Positions 46,457 to 57,569 of a stretch of DNA of 64,000 nt are shown here, in pieces. The translations under genes were made by a program, and so were the position numbers. The first letter of the stretch is position 1, and each line of letters starts with the position of its first letter. The notes beneath the pieces were generated by a model. It did not search any database and was not told the origin of the DNA. It saw only the letters and a list, made by a program, of their open reading frames with translations. The stretch is from Haemaphysalis longicornis (taxonomy: Eukaryota > Arthropoda > Arachnida > Ixodida > Ixodidae): the NCBI GenBank assembly GCA_013339765.2, contig CM023449.1, positions 108,292,417 to 108,356,416 on the forward strand. The letters are read 5' to 3'.

Positions 46457-46488
46457 ACTGGAACTTTTTTCCAAAAAAGTTCCAGTTA
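46457..46488. repeat. Perfect 15-bp hairpin in the right GGAAC cluster
   Basis: AACTGGAACTTTTTT, a 2-nt centre (CC), then the exact inverse complement. It consists of two inverted copies of the GGAAC motif, 34 bp from the proposed right end. Confidence 0.9.
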
Positions 46489-46529
46489 CTAAGTGGGTCT
46501 TACGTGGAACCGGAGTAAGAGTAGTAATT

Positions 46530-49500
46530 GCCCCGCACCTTCATATTGAGCCCGATAACGTATTCACTTCCTTTCTTTGCACGGGTCAAAAGTAAGCCCC
46601 CTGCACCCCCCCCCCCCTTGCTCCGAGTTCATGTAGCTTCATGTACAAGTGAGCCGTCCACCTCGAAAGGTTGCGGACCCCTAAAGTTTATCAGCGGTGC
46701 ATTTTCAGTGTAGTCCGATGAAGAGCCAAACTGAGGCTGCACAAAATGGAAGTTCCACTCTTCACCTCTCTGTAATGAAATGTTATGTACGGCTCCAATC
46801 GCCTGCCTACATGGTTATCGCAATCAAGACATGAGGTGAAGAATGTAAAAAACTCGCTTCCGCAAGTATGAAAAAAGTATTGGGTGAATGCGGAAGTAAA
46901 AATAAAAAACTACTACCAAACTAATTATTTATAGCATAATACAAAAATAAAGACACTCACATCCGAAGCCTTATGTGCTACCTCGGGAAATCTTTGTATG
47001 TGTTAACAAAGCTCGATTTACCGATTTGAGCGTTTGTAAGCGTCACTGTACGCGCTAAGTATTATTTAAGATTTGAGCGCGGGCGCGCCTAATGTTAATA
47101 CCCCTGCATACGCGAATTTTCCGTCAACTGTATACGCCATATAGCAAGTCTCAACAGGTGTGTTTCTATAGACGCAAGCCGGCCCACTGAACAGGAAGCA
47201 GCTGATAATGCGGAATGGGTATCCAAGGCAGATCGCGTCAGCTGTAAGTAAGGTGACAACGATAACGCTCAACGCTGCAGCTTTTTCACCGCACGTCGAA
47301 GCATGAAGAAGCGGTAAAAGATTAAAACGGGTAAAAAACAACTTCCACACCCATGCAGGAATTTTTTTATTTCGGTGGCCAGAAAGGAGAGATTTCAAAA
47401 CAAGCTTTAGAACATTATTAATACATGTCGAAATTGTGCTTTATTTCACGGTGTTAAAGCCCTTTGTTTTTATGTTGTTATTATAAAAGAGTACGTAGAC
47501 ATAAAAGAAAACCAACACCATCTGACAAAAAGGCCACTAATGCCAATCAAAACACCGCTCAAACCACCTTTATGTGGGATTTCTGGTGACCAAATATTCT
47601 CCGAACGTTGGCACACCTTTCCTAGTTGGACACCAAGCTTCCATTTTTAGCAACACTCCGAAGAAATTGTCCAATTTGCCCATCGATCCGCGCCAGCGTT
47701 CACCGACGCGCACGGCACGAGCGAAGGCACTGGGGCAAAAACGCCTTCTGAAAGGCCAGCCATGCCAAGTGACGTCACTAAGGCCAACATGGCCACGCCC
47801 AGGGGACAGCGCTGTAAATGGTCTATAGTGCCTGATGACTCAGGATGGGCGATAAACTATCGCAAGCGTGCAGATCAGAAGACCTGATTCGGGCCTGCTA
47901 ACCGGCGATAGGTTTACGTATGGTACGCATCGGGTTGGCAGTTATAAAACCAACAACAGTTTCTCTAGCAGCACAATAGGAAATACACAACAGCCCGACG
48001 CAGAATGTACTGAAGGCAAAGTAAAAAGGAACTCGCCGATACTATTTGAGGAACTACGCAAGTGTAAGAGGAAAAAATGACTACTACACGAAGAGGAGGG
48101 GTGGAGGGCCTCCCCCAAGTGCTGAGAAACGACTGTTGGACACAAGCCAACACAGGGCAATGAAAGAGGCAGGTATACCAGTCCGTGCAGTTCATGTGAG
48201 GAAATGCGATGATTGAGAGGACGGTTAGAGAGAGTCGGGGAAATAGAGAGGAGGGTAAGACGTCTTAGCTGCGTTTGTCGTGGTTCCCGCCGGAGGACGG
48301 TCAGGCTCGCGGCCGTCTGCGGTGGAGTGCCGTTGATCGGCGACTTGAACCATGCACTGTCATCTCATAGAGGGTATCTCCCGGCACCGAACTTTCCCAC
48401 GTTCCCCATCAGAGTTTTCTGAACTGAAGGATACGTCCCTGCCACCGGTCCAACCCTCGTGGTACCTCGATGTCTTCTGCCGGTGACCACCTCACTGTCA
48501 CTGTCGCGCAGTTTTTCCAGCCGCCCCATTCTTCCAACAATTCAGAGGATGGGGACCTCTGTAGGCTGCAGTAAATTCGGCGGCACCACAAAACAGACGG
48601 TCCCTCTCCCCGAGTGCCGAAATGTTGACGGAGAACGCTCTCGTTTCGCTGGCATACCTTTGCTTCCCCCAAAACAGTTGAAGACGTGGGCACAACTTTT
48701 GGCGACACTGCTTCCCAACAAGGATGCTTCCCAACAACAAGAATCCATGCTAATAACATTCAAACCAAATGTGCAAGGCGAAATTGGGGCCCACGCGAAA
48801 CGTCGCAGTAAGTACCCGGCGACCCTGCTCAACCGTACAAACAAATGCATACAATAACCATCTAATGGTGCATTCCGCATGCAAATATTTTCCCACTCCT
48901 ACGCACCTAAAATTACGCTAAGGGAAAAAAATGCACGCCTGATCACGCATGAATACGTAAAAGCATACGCCCGTCCAGTTAAGAAAAGTTTGTGAAGCAG
49001 TGCGGGAGAACTCCTTTATTGATGACCGCCCTGTTATTCTTTGTAATTTGCACACCCTTATTCAATGCTCTCTTTGAGCTTGTAAGGTATCATGACTGAA
49101 TAAAAACATGTTCTTGCGCAGAAGCAAATAGAAACCCGACCAAACTCAATTATATAGTGCGGCTGGGTCCCGCTGGTCCACAGACCTAAAGATTATTCAC
49201 GGTGAAGCGAAGAAACACTTCCCATATTCCGAGTACTACGCCCATGAAACAATGCAGCCGCGGTCATAGGTACGGAAGTATAATTTGGCCCTCGGCCCCT
49301 CGGGCTCACCAACCCTCCTCCACACCACCCCTCAAGGATATCTGCAGGATCACTTCGGCCATTGTTTCCGTCTTAATATTTGACAGCACAATCGCTTCAG
49401 GAAAACAAGTAGCGTAATCAGCTGATGCCGGAACATATTTTTTGCCTTTGTAGGTATATGGTTTGGAGAGGCCTCACTACCCCGTTGGTGACCTTAGAGA

Positions 49501-49999
49501 AGCGGTCGTCTACTAGCGAACCCGCCCCATCTGCACACCTCTAACGTTGCCGCCAGTCTCTGCTCTTTAAAAGGTTTCAGAGGATTGGATGAACCTCTTG
49601 CCGTCTCTGCGAAGTCCCGGCCAGAAAAAACCACTGACGATTACTACACGCCTTAATGAGAAATCTGTGCGCAGCGCGAACTGCAGTCTTCTCGGTCATG
49701 GCGCATATCAGCTGCGTCTCAGGAACTGATCGCGGGATCAGGGAACGTGCGGCGGCACGCGGTACTCTGCCGCTATCTCGCAGCATGTCGACACAGTCGT
49801 GTATGTTGTTGAAGATTGTGTTTGAACCTCCAGCGCAGACGTCACGTGGTTAGGATGACCCATCAACGGAGCTACTGGCGAAAGAGCGAGGGGCAGGGCG
49901 CTCCTAGGCGGCTACGCATTGCGAAAGTGTGAAGGGGAGGCTGTGAGAGAAATGACGCCAGTGCAGCGCGTGCCGACCTTCCACTCACACTTTCGCCAG
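46530..49999. other. No recognisable gene
   Basis: A C-run lies at 46606-46617. The longest frames are 48459-48857 (132 aa, plus) and 48409-48759 and 48542-48880 (minus), overlapping and without a known motif. The last few hundred bases may be 5' UTR of the LINE that follows. Confidence 0.35.
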
Positions 50000-50419
50000 A
50001 CTTCCAATGAGCCTCTCGTGCAGGTTCGGCATATTGCCCTCCCTCTTATAGTGTCGCCACGCTTTATTCCACCGTTTTCTTTCGGTCTTCGCTCGCCGCT
50101 ACTGCTCTGCACTGCGCTCCGTCCCTTTTCGGTCCTCTTTGTGGTACAATCAGCCCTACAGCCCGAAGCCTACTCCAGTAGACGCCACTCCATGCAAGGA
50201 ACCTGTGGATATCACCTTTAAAGTGGGCGTAGTTACATTTTGTGTGCCGAACAAGACATAGACCTTGCACAGCGGCCTTTAGGCTTAGCAGCCCAGGGCC
50301 GAACGCTACAGCTACGGCGGCCGGGCTCCCATTCACCGGGTGCCTGCGTCGCGCGGCCCCGGAGATAGAACACTTTTTGCGCTTCGCTGTTATCATCCCT
50401 ACACTCCAAGGCATTTCGC

Positions 50420-51966
50420 TCCGCCTTAGCTGTGAAAATAGTCCGACTCTACCGTGCCGAGGAACATGACTGGCTTACAGTCCTCTGCAAAAAGCAGCAG
50501 CGAAAGAACCAATCCACACTACTACTCTGTCCACAAGACGAACTAGCCACCCATCGACCCGTGGCGCTCATGATGGCGATTGAAAGCGCAGCGAACCTTC
50601 TGCAGAAGCAACGGTGATCTACGCCGACGTACCTCTTCACCAGAACATTGCTGTGATCAAGACCCTTCGCGTCTCTGCACACCGAAAAGATCGTACGAGT
50701 CACTGGAATATACAACGGTAGCCAAATTCGCTCGGTTCGTATTTATGCCACCACAGCAGAAGAGTAATGCCGAGGCATCGTTCATGAAATCGAGGCCAGT
50801 GCATACCCAAAGAGCTCATGCAGAACCTCCGCGCCCCGGACACAGACGCTCTGAGCGCCCGAATGATGGGGATATCGGAACCAGCACTCCCTGACCTTCA
50901 GGCGCACGTAGGTTCCTCGTTTTGTCCTCTACCACTGCGCCAATTACGACTGTGAGCCACACAAAACGAAAGCCTAATTTTTCTTCACCTGGTATGGCAT
51001 CGGCCATCGAACGGATATTTGCCCACATGGCAGGGTCATCAAATGAAAGGCCTGCGGCAGCCTGCTAGACACACCAGATCAAGAACACACGTGCAAGATC
51101 TGTTGCGCTCAGTGCCAGGGGGAACATCCAGGAGACGACCCCACATGTCCAGCCAGCGAACAACCTCACTCCGAGGCATCCAAGGCGGCGTGTCTCAAGA
51201 GAATCCAGGCTCGGAAGAAATACGAGAAAAATCCCGAAACGTCCCGACAAGTCGCTGCTGAGGGTGAGCCCTTTAACAAACACGAAAAGTCCTGTAGCCA
51301 AGGAGCCGGCACGTCACTGCGCAAATAGAACACAAGCATAATGCGGGGAAGACAACAGCTTTGGCAAGCCATGACAGGAGTGGCAGCCGCGCTTGCACTA
51401 ACGGTAACCGGAGAGCCCGAAGCCTCAGCCTGCCAAGAAAGCGTCGCTAGGTGAATCGGTCAGCCTTGCCTTTGCCTCCCATCAACCCCTCATTGCACAA
51501 AAACACACCCAATACACGCGAATGCAGCGCTCCCACATGGCAGGCGGACGCGTACAAACGAGCGCTCCTCTGCCCAAGGCCAAGCATTGCTGAGTCATTG
51601 AGACGCATTCCCGAAGACACACCCATAGCTCCGCCTTCTGAGTCGCAAACCGCGAATTCAAACATAATGGCCACTAGCGAGGTCCCCCCGATCCATAATA
51701 GCAAAGAGCAGTCCCCCCCCTCACGCCCCCCCCCCCCACCGCCGAACGTCTTCGTCACAAAAGCGCGAACTGGACAATCCCCCAGCAAACGACAGTGCCC
51801 TCTCGTCGTTAATAACCATGACATCGACTTCTCGGAGCTCAAGACCCGAATCAGTGTGATCACCGCTGAGATAGAGGCCGCCACGAAAGCGGAACAGGAT
51901 TTGGAGAAGAAAACAGAGGCCCGTTGCCCAACAGTCAACCTCTCAACTAGCCCTAATGATGGAAAA
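50420..51966 (+). pseudogene. LINE ORF1 (gag-like, zinc-knuckle) remnant
   Basis: Shifted plus frames read KIVRLYRAEEHDWLTVLCKK and HRPVALMMAIESAANLLQKQ, then GHRTDICP and CKICCAQCQGEHPGDDPTCP, a set of Cys/His knuckles like those of I-clade ORF1 proteins. A proline-rich linker follows, then a charged, probably coiled-coil segment (ELKTRISVITAEIEAATKAE) up to 51966, where the palindrome-ended repeat is inserted. Beyond it a short continuation (KTIQQSRQDIQRRLDCLES) suggests the insert is near the ORF1 3' end. Stops and shifts make it non-functional. Confidence 0.7.
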
Positions 51967-52388
51967 TAAAATTCCCCGCATTTCCCCGAGGGGAAGAATG
52001 TGAAAGTGCGAATGCACGAGTTGAATTTGCGCGGTTCGGTAATGTTCGCTAAAGAGAGATCACACACACACACACAACTACAAAGAAAGAAAGATGCATT
52101 ATTCACAGACACCTATTTGTGTTGTCGTTGTACTTGATTGCTAGAGCGGATCTCAGCTTTGAAATTTCGTGTCAGTACTCCTTTAAGCGGGTGCATTAGC
52201 CCTTCTCACGCCCGATTCCTGGCCAATCCCCCACGTGGGTATGTGCCATGTCAGCGGCCATGCAGCGCGCGCCCATCTCCCCCCGTTGCTAAGGAAGACG
52301 AGGAGCGCGCGCACCCGCGGCTGTTGCTATGCGGACTACGGCGGCGGACGATTCAGGCTCGCATAAGAAGTGCATTCGCACTTAAAAG
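51965..52388 (-). repeat. Palindrome-ended dispersed repeat, copy 2
   Basis: Inverse copy of 32717-33180, with a (CA)n run at 52058-52076 and a single ggagatggg-type block. Its palindrome end (AAGTGCATTCGCACTT-like, 52368-52384) abuts LINE ORF1 sequence. It is a later insertion into the LINE. Confidence 0.8.
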
Positions 52389-53105
52389 ATCAATCAGTGA
52401 AAACCATACAGCAATCTCGACAGGACATCCAGAGACGCTTAGATTGCCTGGAGTCAACACTTCGGCACACCGTTTAACGACGCCCCGCTGGCATCCTTAC
52501 GCCTCAGAGGCCAACCAGCACCAGCGCACTCTACACTGCAACAATGGGGGCGACTAAACCACAGGCGACATCGAACATTTTCCCTCCACAGCCATGTAAT
52601 AACCCAGCCAATGACATTCTGGTTTGGCAATGAAACTGTCGAGTACTTCGAACCAAAAGAGGACTGTTTCTCCAACACCTGCAAAATGTTTCACGCGTGC
52701 CCGACGTATTTCTCCTACAGAAAACAGTGACATCGGCTCATGTCGCTGCGTACCAAACATTTGATACCACGCACATACGGGACAACACACTCAAGATAGC
52801 CTCACTAGTAAACAAATCATTAACGGCCACCGAGGTGCACGCGCGCACCGACGACAGCATGCACACCATAACCATTCGAATCATACCGCAGCCTACGAAA
52901 AAAACGGAGTAAGCCGCCGCCCATATGCATAACAAACCTGTAAAGTACGCCGCGGGCGTATGGAGCAAACTTCAATCGAATATTCGAGAAGATTCCAAAT
53001 AAGTGCGTTCCGCACCTTATCCGGGGTGACTTCAACGCGCCGTATGCGAAGGGACGTAAGCTCGATCGCGGCTTGTCAATAAACACGGGTACACGCTACT
53101 GAATG
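52389..53105 (+). pseudogene. LINE ORF1 end and N-terminal half of the endonuclease
   Basis: After the ORF1 remnant, plus frames read CRVLRTKRGLFLQHLQNVSR with PDVFLLQKT (APE-type endonuclease start; the usual QET is QKT), YQTFDTTHIRDNTLKIASLV, HTITIRIIPQP and GDFNAPYAKGRKLDRG, the GDFN motif near 53030. The glutamate-to-lysine change in QET would remove a metal-binding residue. The frame is lost several times. It stops at the LTR insertion and resumes at 55711. Confidence 0.75.
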
Positions 53106-53507
53106 ATATTGTAACATGGCCAAAAACGACGTAGTTGACTTCAAGGAAAAGAAGTTTATTAGAGCGAACTTGTGCTCTCCTAACAACTCAAAAAACACAG
53201 GTGACGAAGCAGCGGTAAACAAAGTGACGTGCGAAGGCGAGCGTAGACGATTATAATCCCGCGGCGTCTGCTCTGCAGGCTTTTCTCTTTAGGCGCGAGC
53301 ATTTCTGGAACCGTCGATTTACATCCAGAATATTGTAGATCAGAGAAGATTATTCTGGGCTAGTGATGTTAAGGCGAAACAGTGTGCTTATCTCAATGAG
53401 TAACCCCGTGCGGCACAAAAATAAAGAATGGAAGACGCGCTTCGCTTGGGACAGAAATAACAGAGCCGGGCGTGACCGGTCAGTAAAAACAAATAATAAA
53501 TAAACAA

Positions 53508-55672
53508 TCTGGGCAACAATGCGAAAAACACATTGACGAAAGAAACGGACAGGACGAGCGCTGAATCACAACTGGTTTATTCACGCGATCCGTGCGGAAA
53601 ATAAACGTTTATAACAGAAGACCGGGAGAGAGAAAAACAAAAACATCCGAATCCAACACACTCCCCCGGAACCCCTCTCTCCCACATCATCAGCACTCAA
53701 CATCTTAACATAAAACTCGTGAAGTATAAACAGTGGGCCGCACCGAGGTGATAAGGATACAAAACAACGGAACATCACAAACCACAGCACATGCTAGCCA
53801 AGTACGCACATTCTTTGTCGCTCAGCGCAATCGAGGTTTGGCTAACACAATTGGCTCCCGATCTCCGGATATCAAAAGCTTCAATGATTTCCTGGCCTGT
53901 CTGCCTGGCATGTCTAGAAAGAACGGTTGTTTCTTTAAGCAAAGGATAGCAGGCGCTCCCGCATGCGCGGCAGCGGTCTGCCAGCCTAGAGTAGGTGGTC
54001 GCTTTTAGCGACCTTCTATGCTCGCCTAGGCGAGTGTTGACACATCGGCCACTCTGGCCTACGTAGCTCTTGCCACAAGACAGAGGAAGCCGATAAACAA
54101 CACCCGTCTTGCACGGAACAAAACCTTGGCCTGTGCTTCACACCACAGCCACCCTCTGTGCCATTGCCCTCTGCGCGGCTGCGCATTCCAGCACACATCT
54201 TGGAAAGCTTATAATGCGCAGAAAAAACCACACCGACACCATAGCGTTGCGCTACGTTTTTTCGCCCATGGGACAGCCTATGTGTGTAGAGAACAACAGC
54301 CAACCGATCAGGCTTCACTGCAGGGCCCCAGAGCGTCAGCCAAGCCCAAAGCCGGTCGGCGCCTAACCAGTTTTTCACATGCGCGTGAGAGTACATGGCG
54401 TGGGAAACCTGAGCATTGTAGCCGGTAAACTTGCTGTTGAAAGCTTTCTGGAATGCTGTGCGGGCACGACTTCGTTAGTGCAGCTTTCAGTGATGAAAAA
54501 GCAATAATGTGCTTAATTACCTTCGAGTGGCTAGAGGCGAATGGGAGCAGGGGTTTTTTAGCACGTGGCTTATAGCACCAGCGCACATGGGACGGCACGA
54601 AGGACAGGCTCAAGTCAAGAAACTGAAGCACCCTTTCTTGCAGAAATTCCACTGTAAATTCAATCCCAAGGCCACACTGGTGAGAAGGGGCAAGAAAGAG
54701 CGTGCTGAATTGGCATAGTAAGCTGTTTAAAACATTACCAGAAAATCATCAACGTAGCGGAGCACGTGAACAACCTTCGCTCTAGGCTGGCGGCAAGTTT
54801 CCTATCCACCCTACTTACGAAAATTTCACTCAACACCGGGGCAGCCCTGGACCCAATGCAAACCCCTTGCTTTTTAATAAATAGTGCTTCTTCATAGCCA
54901 ACAACTGTCGACTTGAGGTAGGAGGACCGCAGTTTCAGAGGACAATCCAGTTCCAGAGGACAGCAGAGGGCAATCGCACAGAGGATGGCTGTGGTGTGAA
55001 GCACAGGCCAAGGTTTGTTCCCTGCAAGACGGGTGTTGTTAATCGGATTCCTCTGTCTTGTGGCAAGAGCTACGTAGGCCAGAGTGCCGATGTGGCAACA
55101 CTCGCCTAGGCGAGCATTGAAGGTCGTTAAAAGCGACCACCTCCTCCGGGCTGGGAGACCACTGCCACGCATGAGGGAGCGCCTGCTACCCTCAGCTTAA
55201 AGAAACAACCGTACTTTCTAGACATGCCAGACAGACAGGCCGGGAAATCATTGAAGCTTTTCATATCAGGAGATCGGGAGTCAATTGTGTTAGCCAAACG
55301 TCGATTGCTCTGAGCGACAAAGAATATGCGTACTTGGCTAGCACGTGCGGTGGTTCGTGATGTTCCGTTGTTTTGTATCCTTGTTATCACCTCGGTGCGG
55401 CCCACTGTTTATTCTTCACGAGTTTCATCTAAAGATGTTGAGTGCTGACGTTGTGGGAGAGAGGGGGTCCGGGGGAGTGTGTTGGATTCGGATGTTTTTG
55501 CGTTTTTCTCTCTCCCTCTCTTCTGTTGTAAACGTTTATTTTCCGCAAGGATCACGTGAATAAACCTGTTGTGAGTCAGCGCTCGTCCTATCCGTTTCTT
55601 TCGTGCACTTCTTTTTCGCGCTCTTGCCCAGAATGACGCAATACCAACTTGCCCAACTCACTAGTCTGTTAC
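53508..55672 (-). mobile_element. Penelope-like element inside the LTR
   Basis: Flanked by a 13-bp duplication, AATAAATAAACAA, at 53495-53507 and 55673-55685. The arms 53508-54178 and 54964-55634 are inverted copies of each other, each about 671 bp, sharing the 3' UTR, the endonuclease region and ends such as 'gacgaaagaaacggacagga'. The centre holds RT sequence. The minus-strand reading runs from RT through endonuclease to the left end, so the right arm is a second, inverted, 5'-truncated copy. About 40 bp more, 'gcgtcattctgggcaag'-adjacent in inverse, extend the right end and include the Penelope-type 'caacttgcccaactcac'. Confidence 0.85.
54000..54950 (-). pseudogene. Penelope RT and GIY-YIG endonuclease, broken
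   Basis: On the minus strand: IKKQGVCIGSRAAPVLSEIF and RVDRKLAASLE, then the active-site motif YVDDFLV in another frame at 54737-54756, followed at once by a stop. After it come LQFLDLSLSF, KPRAKKPLLPFASSHSKVIK and FPRHVLSRACEKL (54308-54652), the region after RT, and then GVGVVFSAHYKLSKMC, a Cys/His segment and CGKSYVGQSGRCVNTRLGEH, a well-kept GIY-YIG core. The RT N-terminal part is missing, and frames shift at least twice. The right arm repeats the endonuclease part on the plus strand with a lost tyrosine in its core. Confidence 0.8.
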
Positions 55673-55710
55673 AATAAATAAACAAACCCATACATGATAC
55701 GCGGCAATAT

Positions 55711-57565
55711 CAATCAAACTACCAGAGAAGGAAACTCGGCTGAAAAAGCCACTACCCCTGACCTTAGCCTGTTCAAAAAACAGTACCCATGCCAATGGAG
55801 CTAATCCCACGGGTCACTTACAAGTGACCACAATTTTATCGAGACTCGCGTCCAAGTACCCAACCTCAAGCGCCGGAGAAAGCTAGTCAAGAATACAAAC
55901 CGGCACAGCTTTCGCTCACGGTCAAGAGGACATCCTGGATGACCCTAGCTTTGCGCAGATGCGGGCAATGCTGGCACAACACCTATGTAAAGCTTTTGAT
56001 AATGCCACACATGACCTTCTCCTTCAGAATCTAGAAAACACGAACTGCGGCCAGAAAATGTACGATTACAATAAAGGTTTTCTTTGAGACCGCAGCATAA
56101 AGCCCACCCACGGACCTTATTAATTGAGCATCCAACAACCCCCGAAACGAGGCACTCCGCAAGCCTCCATCTTGTCTCCAATGCTTTTCAAGCTTGCCAT
56201 GAAGGATCCCCCCAAAAGGCTCGTCCGCATACCTGGCGTTAAACTTGCCATTTATGCGGATGACATCACATAATGGACCAAGGAAGGATCCCCGGCTGAA
56301 ATAGAGCAGGCGTTACAAGAAGCTGCTCATGCAACCGCAACATACGCGACCCGGGGCGGCCTCTCTTGCTCACACGAGAAATCCGAATTCTTGGTGGTCA
56401 CGAAGCACACGGCACATCCGAAACAACAAGAACTGCACATCTCCATTGAAGGCATACCGATTCCCCAACGCTCTGACATCAGGGTTGGGCAGGACCATTA
56501 AGGCAGGACCATTCTGCGTGATCTCAGATACTCTGCGGACCCACCACCATCCGCATCGCAGGAAGGAAGATGTCTCTTCTTGAACACCGAGCACGCAGCA
56601 CCCTCGTTCCCCTGCCAAAGAACATGGACCCCGATCGGCATGCTGAACGGCGCCATATCAGGGCCAACGTCCTCTCTAAAAAGCTGCAGTGCCTCGGCCC
56701 TGTCAAGCACGGTTACTACGTTGACGCACATCCTGGGGAAGATGAGGGAGGCATCACGGCTGTCATCGGACACCTAAACTACGAACTTGTCACGATCGAA
56801 CCAGACGTGCATGCTATCGGCGACCTGCAAACTCGATCAATTGCACGAGTCATGTACGCCGCTACCACAAATATACTTCGTCCGCAAACACCCATCATCA
56901 TCGTCAGCGATTTGTAAGCCACCTGCAGACAATTGATCAGAAACGACCTCCGCCACCGCACAGCCGGCCTCATCAAAAACGCGCTCGACTACAAACCGCA
57001 CACGTTCCACATACTTTGTACTCCTGGGCACGAGGGTTTGACAGGAAATGAGCGGGCACATCGCTTGCCTGAGCACCTATATAATGGGCACCTGACCAGC
57101 TCACGTCAACCTTAAGCGATGCACAGCCGTCTTTAAGTCCGCGCGAATACCTCGAGTCATTTCGCGCACAGCGCAAGGTAGATCCCTCCCCACATCATAC
57201 ATTCACAAGGCGGCAGTCCGTCCTCCTCCGACAAATACAGACTAACACATTGCCTACTAAACATCTCTCACATCGCTTTCGAAATTTTCCCGGCACCCGT
57301 CATTCTGCGGAGGTTACTTGCTCGTTTGCGGAGGTTACCCAAACATATTCCACACAATATCAGCCTGTGATCGACATCCAAAGTTGACCCGCATCCCGAA
57401 TCCAACTATGGCATCCTGGGAGGCAAGTCTGGCTGACCTCAGCGCTGCGACACAGCTCCTGCTGACGTCCAGAGCTCCTGCTGACGTCCATGGCTACAGC
57501 TTCCTAAGACGGCGCCTTGGACTAAGGGTGCTTAGGAAAATAAAATAACTTTGCTTCCTTCCATC
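55711..57565 (+). pseudogene. LINE ORF2: end of endonuclease, RT, RNase H, C-terminus
   Basis: Reading resumes with EKATTPDLSLFK and SDHNFIETRVQ (endonuclease motif SDH). A deletion removes the first RT motifs. Then RGTPQASILSPMLFKLAMKD and AIYADDIT occur near 56140-56270 with a stop right after the active site, then LSCSHEKSEFLVV. The RNase H-like part has YYVDAHPGEDEGGITAVIGH (56715-56775), IIIVSDL with a stop (56898-56919) and FHILCTPGHEGLTGNERAHR. The end has CGGYPNIFHTISACDRHPK, a Cys/His finger, to a stop at 57548 beside 'aaaataaaataac'. An inactive copy with its own poly(A) signal. Confidence 0.8.
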
Positions 57566-57569
57566 CTTC

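Larger units (their letters stand above)
38963..46522. mobile_element. Candidate large DNA transposon bounded by GGAAC-rich ends
   Basis: The left end ACTCTCAATCTGGTTCCATA continues with TAAG; the inverse of the right end is ACTCTTACTCCGGTTCCACG continuing TAAG. Together 19 of 24 positions match. Within about 300 bp of each end are many copies of GGAAC/GTTCC words (GTTCCAGTTA, GTTCCACTTA, CTGGAACCG), at least ten on the left and seven on the right, and TGTGGATC appears in both. Such words are sparse in between. The interior is AT-rich, with a GC-rich open frame (40411-41121) and splice-like sites. No target duplication was found next to these ends. The superfamily is unknown. Confidence 0.45.
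53106..55706 (-). mobile_element. Gypsy-type LTR inserted in the LINE, itself interrupted
   Basis: Starts TGTAAC and ends GCGGCA on the plus view. Without the Penelope insert and one copy of its duplication the length is 423 bp, identical to 26619-27041. It is flanked by ATAT on both sides (53102-53105 and 55707-55710); taking one ATAT away restores the LINE reading ...LND-I-NQTTREG... in frame, which confirms the boundaries. On its own (minus) strand it has GATTATAATC as a possible TATA region and CTAATAAACT as poly(A) signal. It is a solo LTR. Confidence 0.85.
50000..57565 (+). mobile_element. I-clade-like LINE with three nested insertions
   Basis: ORF1 pieces (50.4-51.97 kb), the first half of the endonuclease (52.4-53.1 kb), then the second half of the endonuclease, RT, RNase H and the end (55.7-57.56 kb) follow in the order of one LINE. 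It is interrupted by a palindrome-ended repeat (51965-52388) and by a Gypsy LTR (53106-55706), which holds a Penelope-like element (53508-55672). The LINE ends in 'ggaaaataaaataac' near 57540. The start is uncertain. Without inserts it is about 4.5 kb. All reading frames are broken. Confidence 0.8.

Noticed and set aside
48409..48880. Overlapping frames of 112-132 aa on both strands
   Set aside because: Mutually overlapping in three frames with no recognisable motif or exon signals.
51451..51969. 172-aa frame as an independent proline-rich protein
   Set aside because: It continues the zinc-knuckle ORF1 remnant upstream in the right order and ends at a repeat insertion, so it belongs to the LINE ORF1.
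53508..55672. A terminal-inverted-repeat DNA transposon
   Set aside because: The arms contain GIY-YIG endonuclease and the centre an RT with YVDD, which identify a Penelope-like retroelement.
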